Shown: positions 17,246-28,933 of the stretch, in pieces
Position numbering within the stretch: the stretch's first letter is position 1
Layout: each line of letters opens with the position of its first letter
Assembly: GCF_025211055.1 (NCBI RefSeq)
Contig: NZ_JAOARO010000023.1
Location: forward strand, 1-64,000
From: Vallitalea sp.
GTDB lineage: Bacteria; Bacillota; Clostridia; Lachnospirales; Vallitaleaceae
Length of the DNA stretch: 64,000 nt
Direction: 5' to 3'
The notes under the pieces: generated by a model
The model's input: only the letters and a program-made list of their open reading frames with translations
Databases searched by the model: none
What the model was told of the DNA's origin: nothing
Translations under genes and position numbers: made by a program

Positions 17246-17273
17246 GTGGGAGGGTTGCTCCCGATATTACCAC
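17246..17273 (+). promoter_or_regulatory. Ribosomal protein L1 binding-site mimic, copy 2 (rplA leader)
   Basis: A second GTGGGAGGG...CTCCC...TTACCAC element of 28 bases, immediately before AAGGAGG of rplA. Its first bases overlap an inverted repeat, ACAGTGT (17221-17227) with ACACTGT (17241-17247), which could form a competing hairpin. This is the expected place for L1 to control its own synthesis. Confidence 0.7.
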
Positions 17274-17288
17274 AAGGAGGTTAATGAA

Positions 17289-17990
17289 ATGAAAAGAGGA
17301 AAAAGATATAAAGAGGCTGCTAAGTTAGTCGATAGAACAACACTATACGATCCAAAAGAAGCAGCTGACATTGTTGTAAAAACAGCTAGTGCAAAATTTG
17401 ACGAAACTATTGAGTGTCATATTAAATTAGGTGTAGACAGCCGTCATGCTGATCAACAAGTACGTGGAGCTGTTGTACTTCCACATGGAACAGGTAAATC
17501 AGTTAGAGTATTAGTATTTGCTAAAGGTGAGAAAATAACAGAAGCAGAAGAAGCAGGAGCAGATTTTGTTGGAGGGAATGAATTAATTCCTAAGATTCAA
17601 AATGAAGGTTGGTTAGACTTTGATGTTGTAGTAGCAACACCTGATATGATGGCAGTTGTAGGTAGACTTGGACGTATACTTGGTCCAAAAGGATTAATGC
17701 CAAATCCAAAAGCTGGAACAGTAACAATGGACGTTGCAAAAGCTATTAAGGATATAAAAGCAGGTAAAATTGAGTATAGATTAGATAAGACAAATATTAT
17801 TCACGTTCCAATCGGAAAAGTATCATTTGGAACAGAAAAGATTATGGACAACTTCCACACTTTAATGAGCGCAATTATAAAGGCTAAGCCATCGGCTGCC
17901 AAAGGTCAATATTTGAGAAGTGTTGCCATAACTTCTACAATGGGACCTGGAATTAAAATCAACGGAGATAAAATATCTGTAGAAAAATAG
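17289..17990 (+). CDS. rplA: 50S ribosomal protein L1
   Basis: 233 residues with the family signature KIGNEL-equivalent region and [20 protein letters not shown], preceded by [14 protein letters not shown]1 forms the mobile stalk at the E site and is the probable repressor acting on the two upstream RNA mimics. An AAGGAGG site precedes the ATG. A consensus promoter begins one base after its stop codon. Confidence 0.97.
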   Translation: MKRGKRYKEAAKLVDRTTLYDPKEAADIVVKTASAKFDETIECHIKLGVDSRHADQQVRGAVVLPHGTGKSVRVLVFAKGEKITEAEEAGADFVGGNELIPKIQNEGWLDFDVVVATPDMMAVVGRLGRILGPKGLMPNPKAGTVTMDVAKAIKDIKAGKIEYRLDKTNIIHVPIGKVSFGTEKIMDNFHTLMSAIIKAKPSAAKGQYLRSVAITSTMGPGIKINGDKISVEK

Positions 17991-18019
17991 TTGACAAGCT
18001 ATTTACTAGATGTTATAAT
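17991..18019 (+). promoter_or_regulatory. Consensus sigma-A promoter for rplJ-rplL
   Basis: TTGACA, exactly 17 bases, TATAAT: a perfect match to the consensus. The -35 box starts at the first base after the rplA stop. It gives rplJL its own transcript, starting near 18027, with an approximately 275-base leader. Confidence 0.88.
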
Positions 18020-18039
18020 ACGTTTGAAAATTAAATAAT

Positions 18040-18206
18040 GTAATCTCTTTGGAGATAACTTAACTGTAGACAGTAGGTACTATTATTTGGTGTAAAGGGT
18101 AACCACCTACCGAGGTATTACAAGTAAACATTAACAACCTAGAAATTATTTCTAATTGTTGATTAATATGAATTTGTTAACCTCTTTGTCTATGGACAAA
18201 GAGGTT
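18040..18206 (+). promoter_or_regulatory. L10 leader RNA
   Basis: The leader contains the arrangement known for L10 leaders: TAGACAGTAGGT, a GGTGTAAAGGGTAACC hairpin region and CACCTACCGAGGTAT, with CCTACC able to pair with GTAGGT. It ends in the terminator hairpin listed separately. In this family the L10(L12)4 complex binds the leader and favours termination, which balances L10 and L12 synthesis. Confidence 0.75.
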
Positions 18207-18215
18207 TTATTTATT
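18179..18215 (+). terminator. Attenuator terminator of the L10 leader
   Basis: AACCTCTTTGTC (18179-18190) pairs perfectly over 12 bases with GACAAAGAGGTT (18195-18206) around a TATG loop, and is followed by TTATTTATT. It stands inside the leader, 97 bases before rplJ, so it must be regulated rather than constitutive. Confidence 0.85.
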
Positions 18216-18302
18216 AAGTACAAAACATAATGTTTTTACTAAATATAATACGATGAGAATCGTACTAATAACTGTAACTTTGAATTTAAGGAGGTGTACA
18301 GG

Positions 18303-18872
18303 ATGCCAAATGTAGAATTAAAGCAAACAATAGTAGATGAAATTAAATCAAAACTTGATGGAGCATCATCTATAGTGCTTGTTGATTATCGTGGTTTAAC
18401 AGTTGAAGAGGATACAAAACTACGTAAAGACCTTAGAGAAGGAAATGTTCTTTATAAAGTTTACAAAAACACAATGATGAATTTTGCCTTCAAAGGTACT
18501 GAATTTGAAGAGTTAAAAGATCATTTAGAAGGTCCTAGTGCTGTTGCAATAAGTTATGAAGATCCTACAGCTGGACCTAGAATACTTAAAAATGCAGCAA
18601 AAGACTTTAAGAATCTTGATTTTAAAGCTGGTGTTGTAGAAGGAACTTATTATGATGTTGAAGGTATTAAGAAAATAGCTTCAATACCTGCAAGAGATGA
18701 ATTACTTGCTAAATTACTTGGAAGCTTCCAATCACCTATTTCAACATTTGCTCGTACAGTTAAAGCTATCGCTGACAAGGCAGAGGAAACAGGAGCTGAA
18801 ACAGCTGCAGTATTAGCAGCTAATAAAGTAGAAGAAAAAGTTGAAGAAGCACAAGAACAAACAGAAGAATAA
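18303..18872 (+). CDS. rplJ: 50S ribosomal protein L10
   Basis: 189 residues with the L10 N-terminal domain (KSKLDGASSIVLVDYRGLTV, KVYKNTMMNFA) and an acidic C-terminal helix that binds L12 dimers (EEKVEEAQEQTEE). L10 anchors the L12 stalk on the large subunit. I start at ATG 18303 behind AAGGAGGTG; an in-frame GTG at 18294 overlaps that site. Confidence 0.96.
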   Translation: MPNVELKQTIVDEIKSKLDGASSIVLVDYRGLTVEEDTKLRKDLREGNVLYKVYKNTMMNFAFKGTEFEELKDHLEGPSAVAISYEDPTAGPRILKNAAKDFKNLDFKAGVVEGTYYDVEGIKKIASIPARDELLAKLLGSFQSPISTFARTVKAIADKAEETGAETAAVLAANKVEEKVEEAQEQTEE

Positions 18873-18898
18873 TATAAAAATTTCGGAGGTGTATAATA

Positions 18899-19276
18899 AT
18901 GGCAAAATTAACTACAGCAGAAATAATTGATGCTATTAAAGAATTATCAGTATTAGAATTAAATGAATTAGTAACAGCGTGTGAAGAAGAATTTGGTGTA
19001 TCAGCAGCAGCAGGTGTTGTAATGGCAGCTCCTGGAGCAGCAGGTGGAGCAGCAGCTGAAGAAAAAACTGATTTTGATGTTGAATTAACAGCAGCAGGAT
19101 CACAAAAAATCAAAGTAATCAAAGCAGTAAGAGAGATTACTGGTTTAGGATTAAAAGAAGCAAAAGCATTAGTTGAAGGTGCTCCAACAAATGTTAAAGA
19201 AGGCGTAGCTAAAGATCAAGCTGAAGAAATGAAAACTAAGTTAGAAGAAGTAGGCGCATCTGTAACATTAAAATAA
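18899..19276 (+). CDS. rplL: 50S ribosomal protein L7/L12
   Basis: 125 residues: an N-terminal dimerisation helix ([20 protein letters not shown]), an Ala/Gly-rich hinge and the globular C-terminal domain with [21 protein letters not shown]12 recruits and stimulates the translational GTPases. A GGAGGTG site precedes the ATG. It is the last gene before a terminator-like hairpin. Confidence 0.97.
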   Translation: MAKLTTAEIIDAIKELSVLELNELVTACEEEFGVSAAAGVVMAAPGAAGGAAAEEKTDFDVELTAAGSQKIKVIKAVREITGLGLKEAKALVEGAPTNVKEGVAKDQAEEMKTKLEEVGASVTLK

Positions 19277-19285
19277 TGAATTAAA

Positions 19286-19313
19286 GCCTCTAGCTAAGCT
19301 AGAGGCTAAATTT
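19286..19313 (+). terminator. Hairpin after rplL (partial terminator)
   Basis: GCCTCTAGC pairs perfectly with GCTAGAGGC over 9 bases around TAA and is followed by TAAATTTA. The U-run is broken, which suggests partial read-through toward rpoB. Confidence 0.65.
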
Positions 19314-19400
19314 ATAAAAAACAATACCTTAATTAAGAAGAAATAAAATCTATAAGTAAATAAATTGTTAATTATTATTCTAATTAATTCTTATTAAATT

Positions 19401-19420
19401 GCGACTCAGGTCGCTTTTAT
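19401..19420 (+). terminator. Short intrinsic terminator between rplL and rpoB
   Basis: GCGAC pairs with GTCGC around TCAG and is followed directly by TTTTATT. The stem is only five bases but GC-rich. With the hairpin at 19286 it forms a double stop before the rpoB promoter. Confidence 0.55.
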
Positions 19421-19503
19421 TAATTTCTAGTGACACAGACTTATTCATCCAAAGTACAAATTTCAATTCGAAGAATAATAATCTAAAAAAACCCAAAAAC
19501 TTA

Positions 19504-19532
19504 TTGACACACATTCTAATGTGTGGTAACAT
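19504..19532 (+). promoter_or_regulatory. rpoBC promoter with palindromic spacer
   Basis: TTGACA (19504-19509), 17 bases and TAACAT (19527-19532). The spacer holds CACACAT-TCTA-ATGTGTG (19508-19525), a perfect 7-bp inverted repeat lying exactly between the boxes, as an operator would. An alternative -10 is GATAAT at 19535. Confidence 0.6.
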
Positions 19533-19540
19533 TTGATAAT

Positions 19541-19798
19541 GCATTATTGTGGAGTTGTATGCTCATTAGTCGTGTATACAAAAAACTTAACAAATAATAG
19601 AAAACGAAAATAACTCTCAAGAGTTGATTTTAACTGATATAAGACCATTTAGTATTCTAAATGAATAATAATATAATAGATGTCAATGATATAAAAGATG
19701 ATTAATGATACATGATGATACTGGCAATATATTAATTTTTAGCCAAAAATCATAGTATTTTTAGATAAATTTAAATTTAGCCAAGGGGTGAAACGTAC
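19541..19798 (+). other. Long rpoB 5' leader, no recognised element
   Basis: About 260 AT-rich bases between the promoter and rpoB. I see only a weak AACTC-TCAA-GAGTT hairpin near 19612-19625 followed by GATTTT, and no open frame with a ribosome site. Leaders of this length ahead of rpoB can hold attenuators, but nothing here matches one that I know. Confidence 0.4.
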
Positions 19799-22700
19799 AT
19801 GGAAAAAAACAGAATTCGACCTATGAAGATCGGGAGAGGCCTTAGAATGAGTTACTCCCGAAAAAAAGAAGTCCTAGACATGCCAAATTTAATAGAAGTA
19901 CAAAAAAACTCTTATCAATGGTTTTTAAAAGAAGGACTTAAGGAAGTATTTCGTGATATATCCCCTATTACAGATTATAGTGGGAACTTGGTACTAGAAC
20001 TTATAGACTTCTCACTTAATAAAGAATTAAAGTACACAATTGAAGAATGCAAAGAAAGAGATGCCACTTACGCAGCTCCGTTAAAAGTAAAAGTCAGACT
20101 GATTAATAAGGAAAAAGATGAAATTAATGAACATGAAATTTTCATGGGTGACTTACCTGTAATGACAGAAACAGGTACATTTATAATTAATGGTGCTGAG
20201 AGAGTTATTGTAAGTCAATTAGTTCGTTCGCCTGGAATATACTATGGAATTAATTTTGATAAGATTGGTAAAAGATTATTCTCATCAACAGTAATTCCTA
20301 ATAGAGGCGCATGGTTAGAATATGAAACTGATTCTAACGATATTTTTTACGTGCGTGTTGACAGAACAAGAAAAGTACCAATAACAGTATTAATAAGAAC
20401 ATTAGGTATCGGAACAGATGCAGCTATTGTGGATTTATTCGGGGAAGAGCCTAAAATACTTGCAAGTATTGAAAAAGATGGAACAACGTCTTACGAAGAA
20501 GGGTTAATTGAGATTTATAAGCGTATAAGACCGGGAGAACCACCAACAGTAGAAAGCGCTGAGTCATTAATTAATACAATGTTTTTTGATCCTAGAAGAT
20601 ATGATTTGGCTAAAGTAGGACGATATAAATTTAACAAAAAATTAGCACTAAAAAATAGAGTTAAAGGTTTTCCTTTATCAGAATCAGTTGTTGACTTAAC
20701 AACTGGTGAAGTAATGGCAGAAGCTGGAACTGTAATTACTGAAGAAATAGCAGATAATATTCAAGATGCTGCTATACCATATATTTGGGTTACGGTTGAA
20801 GATAGAAAAGTAAAAGTACTGTCTAATCTAGCAGTAGATATAACTAAATATGTAGATATAGACCCAAAAGAATTTGATATATATGAAAGAGTATATTACA
20901 AAGCATTACAAGAAATATTAGAAGAATACGATGACATAGAAGAAATAAAGGAAGCTATTAAGAGAAACATACACAAATTAGTACCTAAGCACATAACTAA
21001 AGAAGATATATTAGCTTCAATTAACTATAACATTGCTTTAGAATATGGTATAGGAAATAAAGATGACATTGACCATTTAGGTAATAGAAGAATTCGTGCC
21101 GTAGGTGAATTATTACAAAACCAATTTAGAATAGGTTTATCTAGACTAGAACGTGTTGTTAGAGAAAGAATGACAATACAAGATAGCGATGGGATATCAC
21201 CACAGACACTAATAAATATAAGACCTGTTACAGCAGCTATTAAAGAATTCTTTGGTAGTTCACAGTTGTCACAGTTTATGGATCAGAATAATCCTCTCGC
21301 TGAATTGACTCATAAAAGACGTTTGTCAGCTCTTGGACCAGGTGGTCTTTCAAGAGAGCGTGCAGGTTTCGAGGTTCGTGACGTCCATCACTCCCACTAT
21401 GGTAGAATGTGTCCTATAGAAACACCTGAAGGACCTAACATTGGACTAATTAACTCATTAGCTTGTTATGCAAGAATTAATGAATATGGATTTATTGAGG
21501 CACCATATAGAAAAATTGATAAATCTTCTGGAGTTCCAGTAGTTACAGATGAAGTAATCTATGTAACAGCTGATGAAGAAGAAAATTATAGAGTAGCACA
21601 AGCGAATGAAATACTAGATGAAGAAGGACACTTCCTACACAAATACGTTACAGGTAGACATAAAGAAGATATATTAGAAATGGATGCGAATACCATTGAT
21701 TTAATGGACGTATCACCAAAACAGTTGTTCTCAGTTGCGACATCAATGATTCCATTCTTGGAAAATGATGATGCCAACCGTGCGCTAATGGGATCAAATA
21801 TGCAACGACAAGCTGTACCATTGCTAATGACTGACTCTTCAATTGTAGGTACAGGTATGGAGCATAAAGCAGCTATTGACTCTGGTGTAGTAATTATTGC
21901 TAAACGACCAGGTGTTGTAGAAAGAGTTGCTTCCAAAAAAGTAGTTATCAAAACAGATGACGGACAAAGAGATATTTATAAACTACAAAAGTTTTCACGT
22001 AGTAACCAAGGAACATGTATTAACCAAAGACCAATAGTGAATAAAGGTCAAAGAGTCGAAGCCTTGGAAGTCATTGCTGATGGACCATCAACTGATCATG
22101 GTGAAATAGCATTAGGTAAAAACCCTCTAATCGGTTTTATGACTTGGGAAGGTTATAACTTTGAGGATGCTATCCTATTAAGTGAAAATCTAGTAAAAGA
22201 AGATGTTTATACATCTGTTCATATAGAAGAATACGAAGCAGAAGCAAGAGACACTAAGCTTGGACCAGAAGAAATTACTAGAGATGTACCAGGTGTTGGT
22301 GAAGATGCTCTGAAAGACCTTGATGAAAGAGGTATCATAAGAATTGGAGCAGAAGTACGTGCTAATGATATATTAGTAGGTAAAGTAACACCAAAAGGTG
22401 AAACAGAATTAACAGCAGAAGAAAGACTTCTAAGAGCAATATTTGGTGAAAAAGCCAGAGAAGTTAGAGACACATCCCTAAGAGTACCACACGGAGAAAC
22501 AGGTATTATAGTTGATGTAAAAGTATTTACTAGAGAAAACGGAGACGAATTACCACCAGGAGTAAATCAATCCGTTAGAGCATATATAGCACAAAAAAGA
22601 AAAATCTCAGTTGGAGATAAGATGGCTGGACGTCATGGTAACAAAGGTGTAATCTCTAGAATCTTACCAGTTGAAGATATGCCATTTTTACCAAACGGTA

Positions 22701-23650
22701 GACCACTTGATATCGTGCTTAACCCACTAGGGGTACCATCCCGTATGAACATAGGACAGGTACTTGAAGTCCATCTAGGATTAGCTGCAAAAGCACTTGG
22801 ATTCAAGATTGCTACACCTGTATTTGATGGAGCAAACGAAGATGATATTATGGATACATTAGAGCTTGCTAATGATTACGTTAATGAAGAATTTGATACA
22901 TTTGCTTCTAAATACGGTGAGTTATTACGACCTGATGTGCTAAAATATTTAGATGAAAACAAAGCTCATCGTGAAGAGTGGGCAGGTGTTCCAATTTCAA
23001 GAGACGGTAAGATTTACTTGAAAGATGGTAGAACAGGAGAATACTTTGATAATCCTGTTACCGTAGGATATATGCATTACCTTAAGCTTCACCATTTAGT
23101 TGACGATAAGATTCATGCTAGATCAACTGGACCTTATTCACTAGTAACTCAACAGCCTTTGGGCGGTAAAGCACAATTTGGTGGACAGAGATTCGGTGAG
23201 ATGGAGGTATGGGCACTAGAAGCATATGGTGCTGCTTATACACTTCAAGAAATATTGACAGTAAAATCTGATGATGTAGTAGGACGTGTAAAAACTTACG
23301 AAGCAATTATAAAAGGTGAAAACATACCAGAACCAGGAATACCAGAATCATTCAAGGTATTATTAAAAGAATTACAATCCTTAGCTCTTGATGTTAAAAT
23401 TCTTAGAAGTGATGCTACAGAAGTAGAAATCAAGGAAAATATGGATGATGCAGATGACTTATCTATTAACTTAGAAGGAAAAGAAGATGAATATGTTTCT
23501 CCAGATGCAGTAAGTGGTGGAGCTGGTAAAAAAGAGACTTCAGAAACGGATGAACTGTTTGATGATATAGAACATGAGAGTTATGATGAATTTGATGAAG
23601 ATAATTTTATAATATCAGACGAAAAAACATTATTTGACGATGAAAAGTAA
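19799..23650 (+). CDS. rpoB: DNA-directed RNA polymerase subunit beta
   Basis: 1283 residues covering all conserved beta regions. Examples are [21 protein letters not shown], the rifampicin pocket ([31 protein letters not shown], written here only as a region near residues 480-515), and [20 protein letters not shown] near the end. The last 80 residues are an acidic tail rich in D and E, which is longer than the minimal protein. The ATG follows AAGGGGTG. Beta forms one jaw of the polymerase and much of the active site. Confidence 0.98.
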   Translation: MEKNRIRPMKIGRGLRMSYSRKKEVLDMPNLIEVQKNSYQWFLKEGLKEVFRDISPITDYSGNLVLELIDFSLNKELKYTIEECKERDATYAAPLKVKVRLINKEKDEINEHEIFMGDLPVMTETGTFIINGAERVIVSQLVRSPGIYYGINFDKIGKRLFSSTVIPNRGAWLEYETDSNDIFYVRVDRTRKVPITVLIRTLGIGTDAAIVDLFGEEPKILASIEKDGTTSYEEGLIEIYKRIRPGEPPTVESAESLINTMFFDPRRYDLAKVGRYKFNKKLALKNRVKGFPLSESVVDLTTGEVMAEAGTVITEEIADNIQDAAIPYIWVTVEDRKVKVLSNLAVDITKYVDIDPKEFDIYERVYYKALQEILEEYDDIEEIKEAIKRNIHKLVPKHITKEDILASINYNIALEYGIGNKDDIDHLGNRRIRAVGELLQNQFRIGLSRLERVVRERMTIQDSDGISPQTLINIRPVTAAIKEFFGSSQLSQFMDQNNPLAELTHKRRLSALGPGGLSRERAGFEVRDVHHSHYGRMCPIETPEGPNIGLINSLACYARINEYGFIEAPYRKIDKSSGVPVVTDEVIYVTADEEENYRVAQANEILDEEGHFLHKYVTGRHKEDILEMDANTIDLMDVSPKQLFSVATSMIPFLENDDANRALMGSNMQRQAVPLLMTDSSIVGTGMEHKAAIDSGVVIIAKRPGVVERVASKKVVIKTDDGQRDIYKLQKFSRSNQGTCINQRPIVNKGQRVEALEVIADGPSTDHGEIALGKNPLIGFMTWEGYNFEDAILLSENLVKEDVYTSVHIEEYEAEARDTKLGPEEITRDVPGVGEDALKDLDERGIIRIGAEVRANDILVGKVTPKGETELTAEERLLRAIFGEKAREVRDTSLRVPHGETGIIVDVKVFTRENGDELPPGVNQSVRAYIAQKRKISVGDKMAGRHGNKGVISRILPVEDMPFLPNGRPLDIVLNPLGVPSRMNIGQVLEVHLGLAAKALGFKIATPVFDGANEDDIMDTLELANDYVNEEFDTFASKYGELLRPDVLKYLDENKAHREEWAGVPISRDGKIYLKDGRTGEYFDNPVTVGYMHYLKLHHLVDDKIHARSTGPYSLVTQQPLGGKAQFGGQRFGEMEVWALEAYGAAYTLQEILTVKSDDVVGRVKTYEAIIKGENIPEPGIPESFKVLLKELQSLALDVKILRSDATEVEIKENMDDADDLSINLEGKEDEYVSPDAVSGGAGKKETSETDELFDDIEHESYDEFDEDNFIISDEKTLFDDEK

Positions 23651-23667
23651 GAAGGGAGTGTAAGGGA

Positions 23668-26600
23668 GTGCCAAACGAGAATATAGAGCAATCAGTAAGC
23701 TTTGATGCTATTAAGATTGGCTTAGCATCTCCTGAAAGAATTAGGGAATGGTCAAAGGGAGAAGTAAAGAAACCTGAAACAATTAATTACAGGACGCTAA
23801 AACCAGAAAGAGATGGTTTGTTCTGTGAAAAGATATTTGGACCTAGCAAAGACTGGGAGTGTCATTGCGGTAAGTACAAAAAAATACGATATAAAGGTGT
23901 AGTATGTGATCGTTGTGGTGTTGAGGTAACAAAGTCCAAAGTACGTAGAGAAAGAATGGGACACATTGAATTAGCAGCGCCTGTATCTCACATATGGTAT
24001 TTTAAAGGTATTCCAAGTAGAATGGGATTAATCCTTGACTTATCTCCAAGAACTCTTGAAAAAGTATTATACTTTGCGTCATATATTGTAATAGACCCTG
24101 GTGAAACAGGATTACAATACAAACAAATTTTGACAGAAAAAGAATATAGAGATGCTTATGAAAAATACGGCAATAAATTTAGAGCTGGTATGGGAGCAGA
24201 ATCTATAAAAGAGATATTAGCTAATATTCAATTAGAAAAAGAATCAATAGAATTAAGAAAAGCTCTAAGAGAATCATCAGGACAAAAGAGAGCTAGAATA
24301 ATAAAAAGATTAGAAGTAGTAGATGCCTTTTTCAAATCCAATAATAAGCCAGAATGGATGATTATGGAGGTTGTACCAGTTATCCCACCTGATCTTAGAC
24401 CAATGGTTCAATTGGATGGAGGAAGATTTGCTACATCTGATTTAAATGATCTATATAGAAGAGTTATAAATAGAAACAACAGACTTAAAAGATTACTTGA
24501 TCTTGGAGCACCTGATATTATTGTACGTAATGAAAAAAGAATGCTTCAAGAAGCGGTAGATGCACTTATAGACAATGGTAGAAGAGGTAGACCAGTAACA
24601 GGACCAGGTAATAGACCATTAAAATCATTATCTGATATGTTAAAAGGGAAGCAAGGACGTTTCAGACAGAACTTGTTGGGTAAACGTGTTGACTACTCAG
24701 GACGTTCAGTTATCGTTGTAGGTCCAGAACTTAAGATATTCCAGTGTGGTTTACCAAAAGAGATGGCAATTGAACTGTTTAAACCATTTGTAATGAAAAA
24801 ATTAGTTAGTGATGGTTTAGCCCATAATATAAAATCAGCTAAAAAAATGGTTGAAAGATTAGAATCAGACGTATGGGATGTATTAGAAGAAGTTATCAAA
24901 GAACATCCTGTTATGCTTAACCGTGCTCCTACACTTCACCGTTTAGGTATTCAAGCATTCGAGCCTGTATTAGTAGAAGGAAAGGCAATTAAGCTACATC
25001 CTTTAGTTTGTACAGCTTATAATGCCGACTTTGATGGTGACCAGATGGCTGTCCATGTACCATTATCAGTAGAAGCTCAAGCTGAGTGTAGATTTTTACT
25101 TCTTTCACCTAATAACTTATTGAAACCTTCAGATGGTGCTCCAGTATCTGTTCCTTCACAGGATATGGTACTTGGTACTTACTATTTAACTCTTGAAAAA
25201 GAGGGAGAAAAAGGTGAAGGTTACTATTTCAAAGATGAAAATGAAGCTATGCTTGCATATGAAAATAGAGAAGTAACTCTACATGCAAAAGTATACGTAA
25301 GAAGAACAATGGAAATAGAAGGCGAAGTTAAACAACAATTCGTTGAAACATCTGTTGGTAGAATTATATTTAATGAAGCCATACCACAAGATCTTGGCTT
25401 TGCAACTAGAAATAAGCCTGAAGACAAATTCAAATATGAGATTGATTTCTTAGTAGGTAAAAAGCAATTAAAAGATATACTATATAGATGTATCAATACA
25501 CATGGTTCAACCAAGACATCAGAAGTTCTTGATGGTATTAAAAAACTTGGTTTCAAATACTCTACAAGAGGTGCATTAACTGTATCTGTTTCGGATATGG
25601 AAGTACCTGCAAGCAAAAAAGAAATACTCAAAAATGCAGAAGAAACAGTAGAGAAGATAACAAAACAATTTAAACGTGGATTCATGACTAATGAAGAAAG
25701 ACGTTTAAAAGTTATTGAAACATGGAAAAATGCAGATGATACAATTACAGAAGCCTTACTTGGCGGACTTGGAAAATATAATAATATCTTCATGATGGCT
25801 GACTCTGGAGCCAGAGGTTCTGATAAGCAGATTAAACAGTTAGGTGGTATGCGTGGACTTATGGCGGATACATCAGGTAAGACTATTGAATTACCAATCA
25901 AATCTAACTTCCGTGAAGGACTAGACGTACTTGAATACTTTATTTCTGCTCACGGTGCTAGAAAAGGACTTGCTGATACTGCTCTTCGTACAGCCGATTC
26001 AGGATATTTGACAAGAAGACTTGTAGATGTTTCTCAAGACTTAATCATTAGAGAACATGACTGTTGTGATAAAGACAATGCTCCCGGTATGTGGATAAAA
26101 GCATTCAAAGATGGTAATGAAGTAATTGAAAGTCTACAAGAAAGAATCACTGGTAGATGGTCTGTTGATGAAATAAAACATCCAGAAACTGGTGAGGTTA
26201 TAGTTGAACAAGATACTCTTATTACACCATTAAAAGCAAAAGCTGTTGTGGATGCAGGTATTGATAATGTTCACATAAGGACAGTACTTACTTGTAGATC
26301 AGAAATAGGAGTTTGTGCAAAATGCTACGGTTCTAATATGGCAACGGGATTACCTGTTCAAGTAGGGGAGTCTGTTGGTATTATTGCGGCACAATCAATT
26401 GGAGAACCAGGCACGCAGCTTACAATGCGTACTTTCCATACAGGTGGTATTGCTGGAGACGATATAACACAAGGTCTTCCTCGTGTAGAGGAACTCTTTG
26501 AGGCTAGAAAACCAAAAGGATTAGCTATAATAGCTGAATTTGGTGGATTAGCTAGAATAAATGATACACGAAAAAAACGTGAAGTAGTAATCACAAATGA

Positions 26601-27228
26601 AGAAACTGGCGAAAGCAAAGCGTATCTAATACCATATGGTTCAAGAATCAAGGTAATGGATGGTGATGTAATTGAAGCTGGTGATGAATTGACAGAAGGT
26701 AGTGTTAACCCACACGATATCTTGAAAATCAAAGGTAGCAGAAGTGTTCAAGACTATATGCTCCAAGAAGTTCAGCGTGTTTATAGACTTCAAGGTGTGG
26801 AAATTAACGATAAGCATATAGAGGTTATTGTTAGACAGATGTTAAAGAAAATAAGAATAGAAAATAGTGGTGATAGTGATTTCTTACCAGGGAGTCTAGT
26901 TGATAGGTTAGAATTTGAAAAGATTAATGAAGAACTTGCTAGCAATGGTTTAGAATCAGCTGAAGGAACTCAAGTTATGCTTGGTATAACAAAAGCATCC
27001 TTGGCTACTAATTCATTCTTATCAGCAGCATCTTTCCAAGAAACTACAAAAGTCTTGACTGAAGCTGCAATAAAAGGTAAATCAGATCCTCTAATTGGAT
27101 TAAAAGAAAACGTAATCATCGGTAAGCTTATACCAGCTGGTACAGGTATGGAAAGATACCGAAATGTTGGAATTGAAAAATACGTTGAAGATGAACCATT
27201 AATTGACGACGTTCTCTTTGAAGAATAG
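23668..27228 (+). CDS. rpoC: DNA-directed RNA polymerase subunit beta'
   Basis: 1186 residues with the N-terminal zinc ribbon ([20 protein letters not shown] region, about 64-83), the catalytic magnesium loop NADFDGD at 452-458 and the second zinc site ([13 protein letters not shown] region). The start is GTG behind AGGGAGTGTAAGG, 17 bases after rpoB. This is the normal length for Firmicutes. It is followed by a strong terminator, so rpoBC is one transcription unit. Confidence 0.98.
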   Translation: MPNENIEQSVSFDAIKIGLASPERIREWSKGEVKKPETINYRTLKPERDGLFCEKIFGPSKDWECHCGKYKKIRYKGVVCDRCGVEVTKSKVRRERMGHIELAAPVSHIWYFKGIPSRMGLILDLSPRTLEKVLYFASYIVIDPGETGLQYKQILTEKEYRDAYEKYGNKFRAGMGAESIKEILANIQLEKESIELRKALRESSGQKRARIIKRLEVVDAFFKSNNKPEWMIMEVVPVIPPDLRPMVQLDGGRFATSDLNDLYRRVINRNNRLKRLLDLGAPDIIVRNEKRMLQEAVDALIDNGRRGRPVTGPGNRPLKSLSDMLKGKQGRFRQNLLGKRVDYSGRSVIVVGPELKIFQCGLPKEMAIELFKPFVMKKLVSDGLAHNIKSAKKMVERLESDVWDVLEEVIKEHPVMLNRAPTLHRLGIQAFEPVLVEGKAIKLHPLVCTAYNADFDGDQMAVHVPLSVEAQAECRFLLLSPNNLLKPSDGAPVSVPSQDMVLGTYYLTLEKEGEKGEGYYFKDENEAMLAYENREVTLHAKVYVRRTMEIEGEVKQQFVETSVGRIIFNEAIPQDLGFATRNKPEDKFKYEIDFLVGKKQLKDILYRCINTHGSTKTSEVLDGIKKLGFKYSTRGALTVSVSDMEVPASKKEILKNAEETVEKITKQFKRGFMTNEERRLKVIETWKNADDTITEALLGGLGKYNNIFMMADSGARGSDKQIKQLGGMRGLMADTSGKTIELPIKSNFREGLDVLEYFISAHGARKGLADTALRTADSGYLTRRLVDVSQDLIIREHDCCDKDNAPGMWIKAFKDGNEVIESLQERITGRWSVDEIKHPETGEVIVEQDTLITPLKAKAVVDAGIDNVHIRTVLTCRSEIGVCAKCYGSNMATGLPVQVGESVGIIAAQSIGEPGTQLTMRTFHTGGIAGDDITQGLPRVEELFEARKPKGLAIIAEFGGLARINDTRKKREVVITNEETGESKAYLIPYGSRIKVMDGDVIEAGDELTEGSVNPHDILKIKGSRSVQDYMLQEVQRVYRLQGVEINDKHIEVIVRQMLKKIRIENSGDSDFLPGSLVDRLEFEKINEELASNGLESAEGTQVMLGITKASLATNSFLSAASFQETTKVLTEAAIKGKSDPLIGLKENVIIGKLIPAGTGMERYRNVGIEKYVEDEPLIDDVLFEE

Positions 27229-27245
27229 AGTTAAAAATGCAAATA

Positions 27246-27282
27246 ACACCTTGGATTTTAATAAAATCTAGGGTGTTTTATT
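27246..27282 (+). terminator. Terminator after rpoC
   Basis: ACACCTTGGATTTT (27246-27259) pairs over 14 bases, with two G-U pairs, with AAAATCTAGGGTGT (27263-27276), followed by TTTATT. It is a strong intrinsic terminator that closes the rpoBC unit. Confidence 0.9.
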
Positions 27283-27289
27283 AAAATCC

Positions 27290-27318
27290 TTGACATTTAT
27301 AAAAAATAGTGTTAAAAT
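27290..27318 (+). promoter_or_regulatory. Promoter of the str cluster
   Basis: TTGACA, 17 bases, TAAAAT. It starts eight bases after the rpoC terminator and would drive the L7Ae-like gene, rpsL, rpsG and fusA. Confidence 0.8.
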
Positions 27319-27370
27319 TCAGCAGTGTGCATTGTAATAGTTTTTTAAGTGACCGAAAGGGATGATTTAT

Positions 27371-27610
27371 GTGCACCGATTAAAAACTAATTCCAAAGTA
27401 ATTGGGTTAAAACAGACTCTCAAAGCTCTTGAAAATGAAGAGGTAGAAGTACTTTATGTTGCAAAAGACGCACAGGATGAAGTAACTATTAGACCCATTG
27501 AATTAGCAGGGAGTAAACAAATCCCTGTAGTTTATATTGATACTATGGAGGAATTAGGTTCAGTTTGCGATGTAGAAGTTAAAACAGCAACCGCAGCACT
27601 AATTAAATAA
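27371..27610 (+). CDS. L7Ae-like ribosomal protein (YbxF type)
   Basis: A 79-residue protein of the L7Ae/L30e/S12e/Gadd45 family, with SKVIGLKQTLKALENEEVEVLYVAKDA and VKTATAALI. B. subtilis YbxF, at the same locus upstream of rpsL, binds kink-turn RNA. I prefer GTG 27371 with GAAAGGGATGA as ribosome site. An in-frame ATG at 27362 would sit immediately against that site. Its exact role in the ribosome is not settled. Confidence 0.85.
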   Translation: MHRLKTNSKVIGLKQTLKALENEEVEVLYVAKDAQDEVTIRPIELAGSKQIPVVYIDTMEELGSVCDVEVKTATAALIK

Positions 27611-27651
27611 GATGTTAGGGCATCTTAAAGAAATTACAGGAGGTGAAATAG

Positions 27652-28065
27652 ATGCCTACTATTAACCAATTAGTAAGAAAAGGTAGAGCAGTATCAACTA
27701 AGAAATCAACAGCACCTGCTCTTCAAAAAGGCTATAACTCTTTACACAAGAGAACTACTAATGTATCATCACCACAAAAAAGAGGTGTTTGTACTGCAGT
27801 AAAAACAGCCACTCCAAAAAAACCAAACTCAGCTCTTCGTAAAATTGCAAGGGTTCGTTTAACTAATGGTATTGAAGTAACAGGCTATATTCCTGGTGAA
27901 GGACATAACCTACAAGAACATAGTGTTGTTCTACTAAGAGGTGGAAGGGTAAAAGACTTACCTGGTACACGTTATCATATTGTTAGAGGTACACTTGATA
28001 CAGCTGGTGTAGCTGACCGTAAACAATCACGTTCAAAATACGGAGCTAAGAGACCAAAAAAATAA
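27652..28065 (+). CDS. rpsL: 30S ribosomal protein S12
   Basis: 137 residues with the invariant [20 protein letters not shown] and [14 protein letters not shown]12 lies at the decoding centre; the lysine in TPKKPNS is the classical streptomycin-resistance position and is unmutated here. AGGAGGTGA precedes the ATG. Gene order L7Ae-like, rpsL, rpsG, fusA, tuf is standard. Confidence 0.98.
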   Translation: MPTINQLVRKGRAVSTKKSTAPALQKGYNSLHKRTTNVSSPQKRGVCTAVKTATPKKPNSALRKIARVRLTNGIEVTGYIPGEGHNLQEHSVVLLRGGRVKDLPGTRYHIVRGTLDTAGVADRKQSRSKYGAKRPKK

Positions 28066-28747
<682 letters not shown>

Positions 28748-28854
28748 TAGTAGTTGCAACCAGATACATTACTCAAATATTATTTTTGAAGTTAATGTAT
28801 ATAATTTCACAAAATTACTAATAATGCATATGATAATGTGTTGTTAAACAAATA

Positions 28855-28880
28855 TATGCGGAAGCTTATGTTTCCGCATA
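28855..28880 (+). other. Hairpin between rpsG and fusA
   Basis: TATGCGGAA (28855-28863) pairs with TTCCGCATA (28872-28880) around an eight-base loop. No U-run follows, so it is more likely a processing or stability element than a terminator. The 186-base gap holds nothing else I can name. Confidence 0.5.
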
Positions 28881-28933
28881 ATAATCAATAAATTGTAGCT
28901 AAGTAACTTTAGATTACCAAAGGAGGAATAACT

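Noticed and set aside
25224..25901. Minus-strand open frame of 225 codons inside rpoC
   Set aside because: It is the shadow of rpoC codon use on the opposite strand, with no ribosome site or recognisable domain.
28855..28880. Hairpin before fusA as an intrinsic terminator
   Set aside because: It is followed by ATAATCAATAA rather than a U-run, and fusA has no clear promoter after it.
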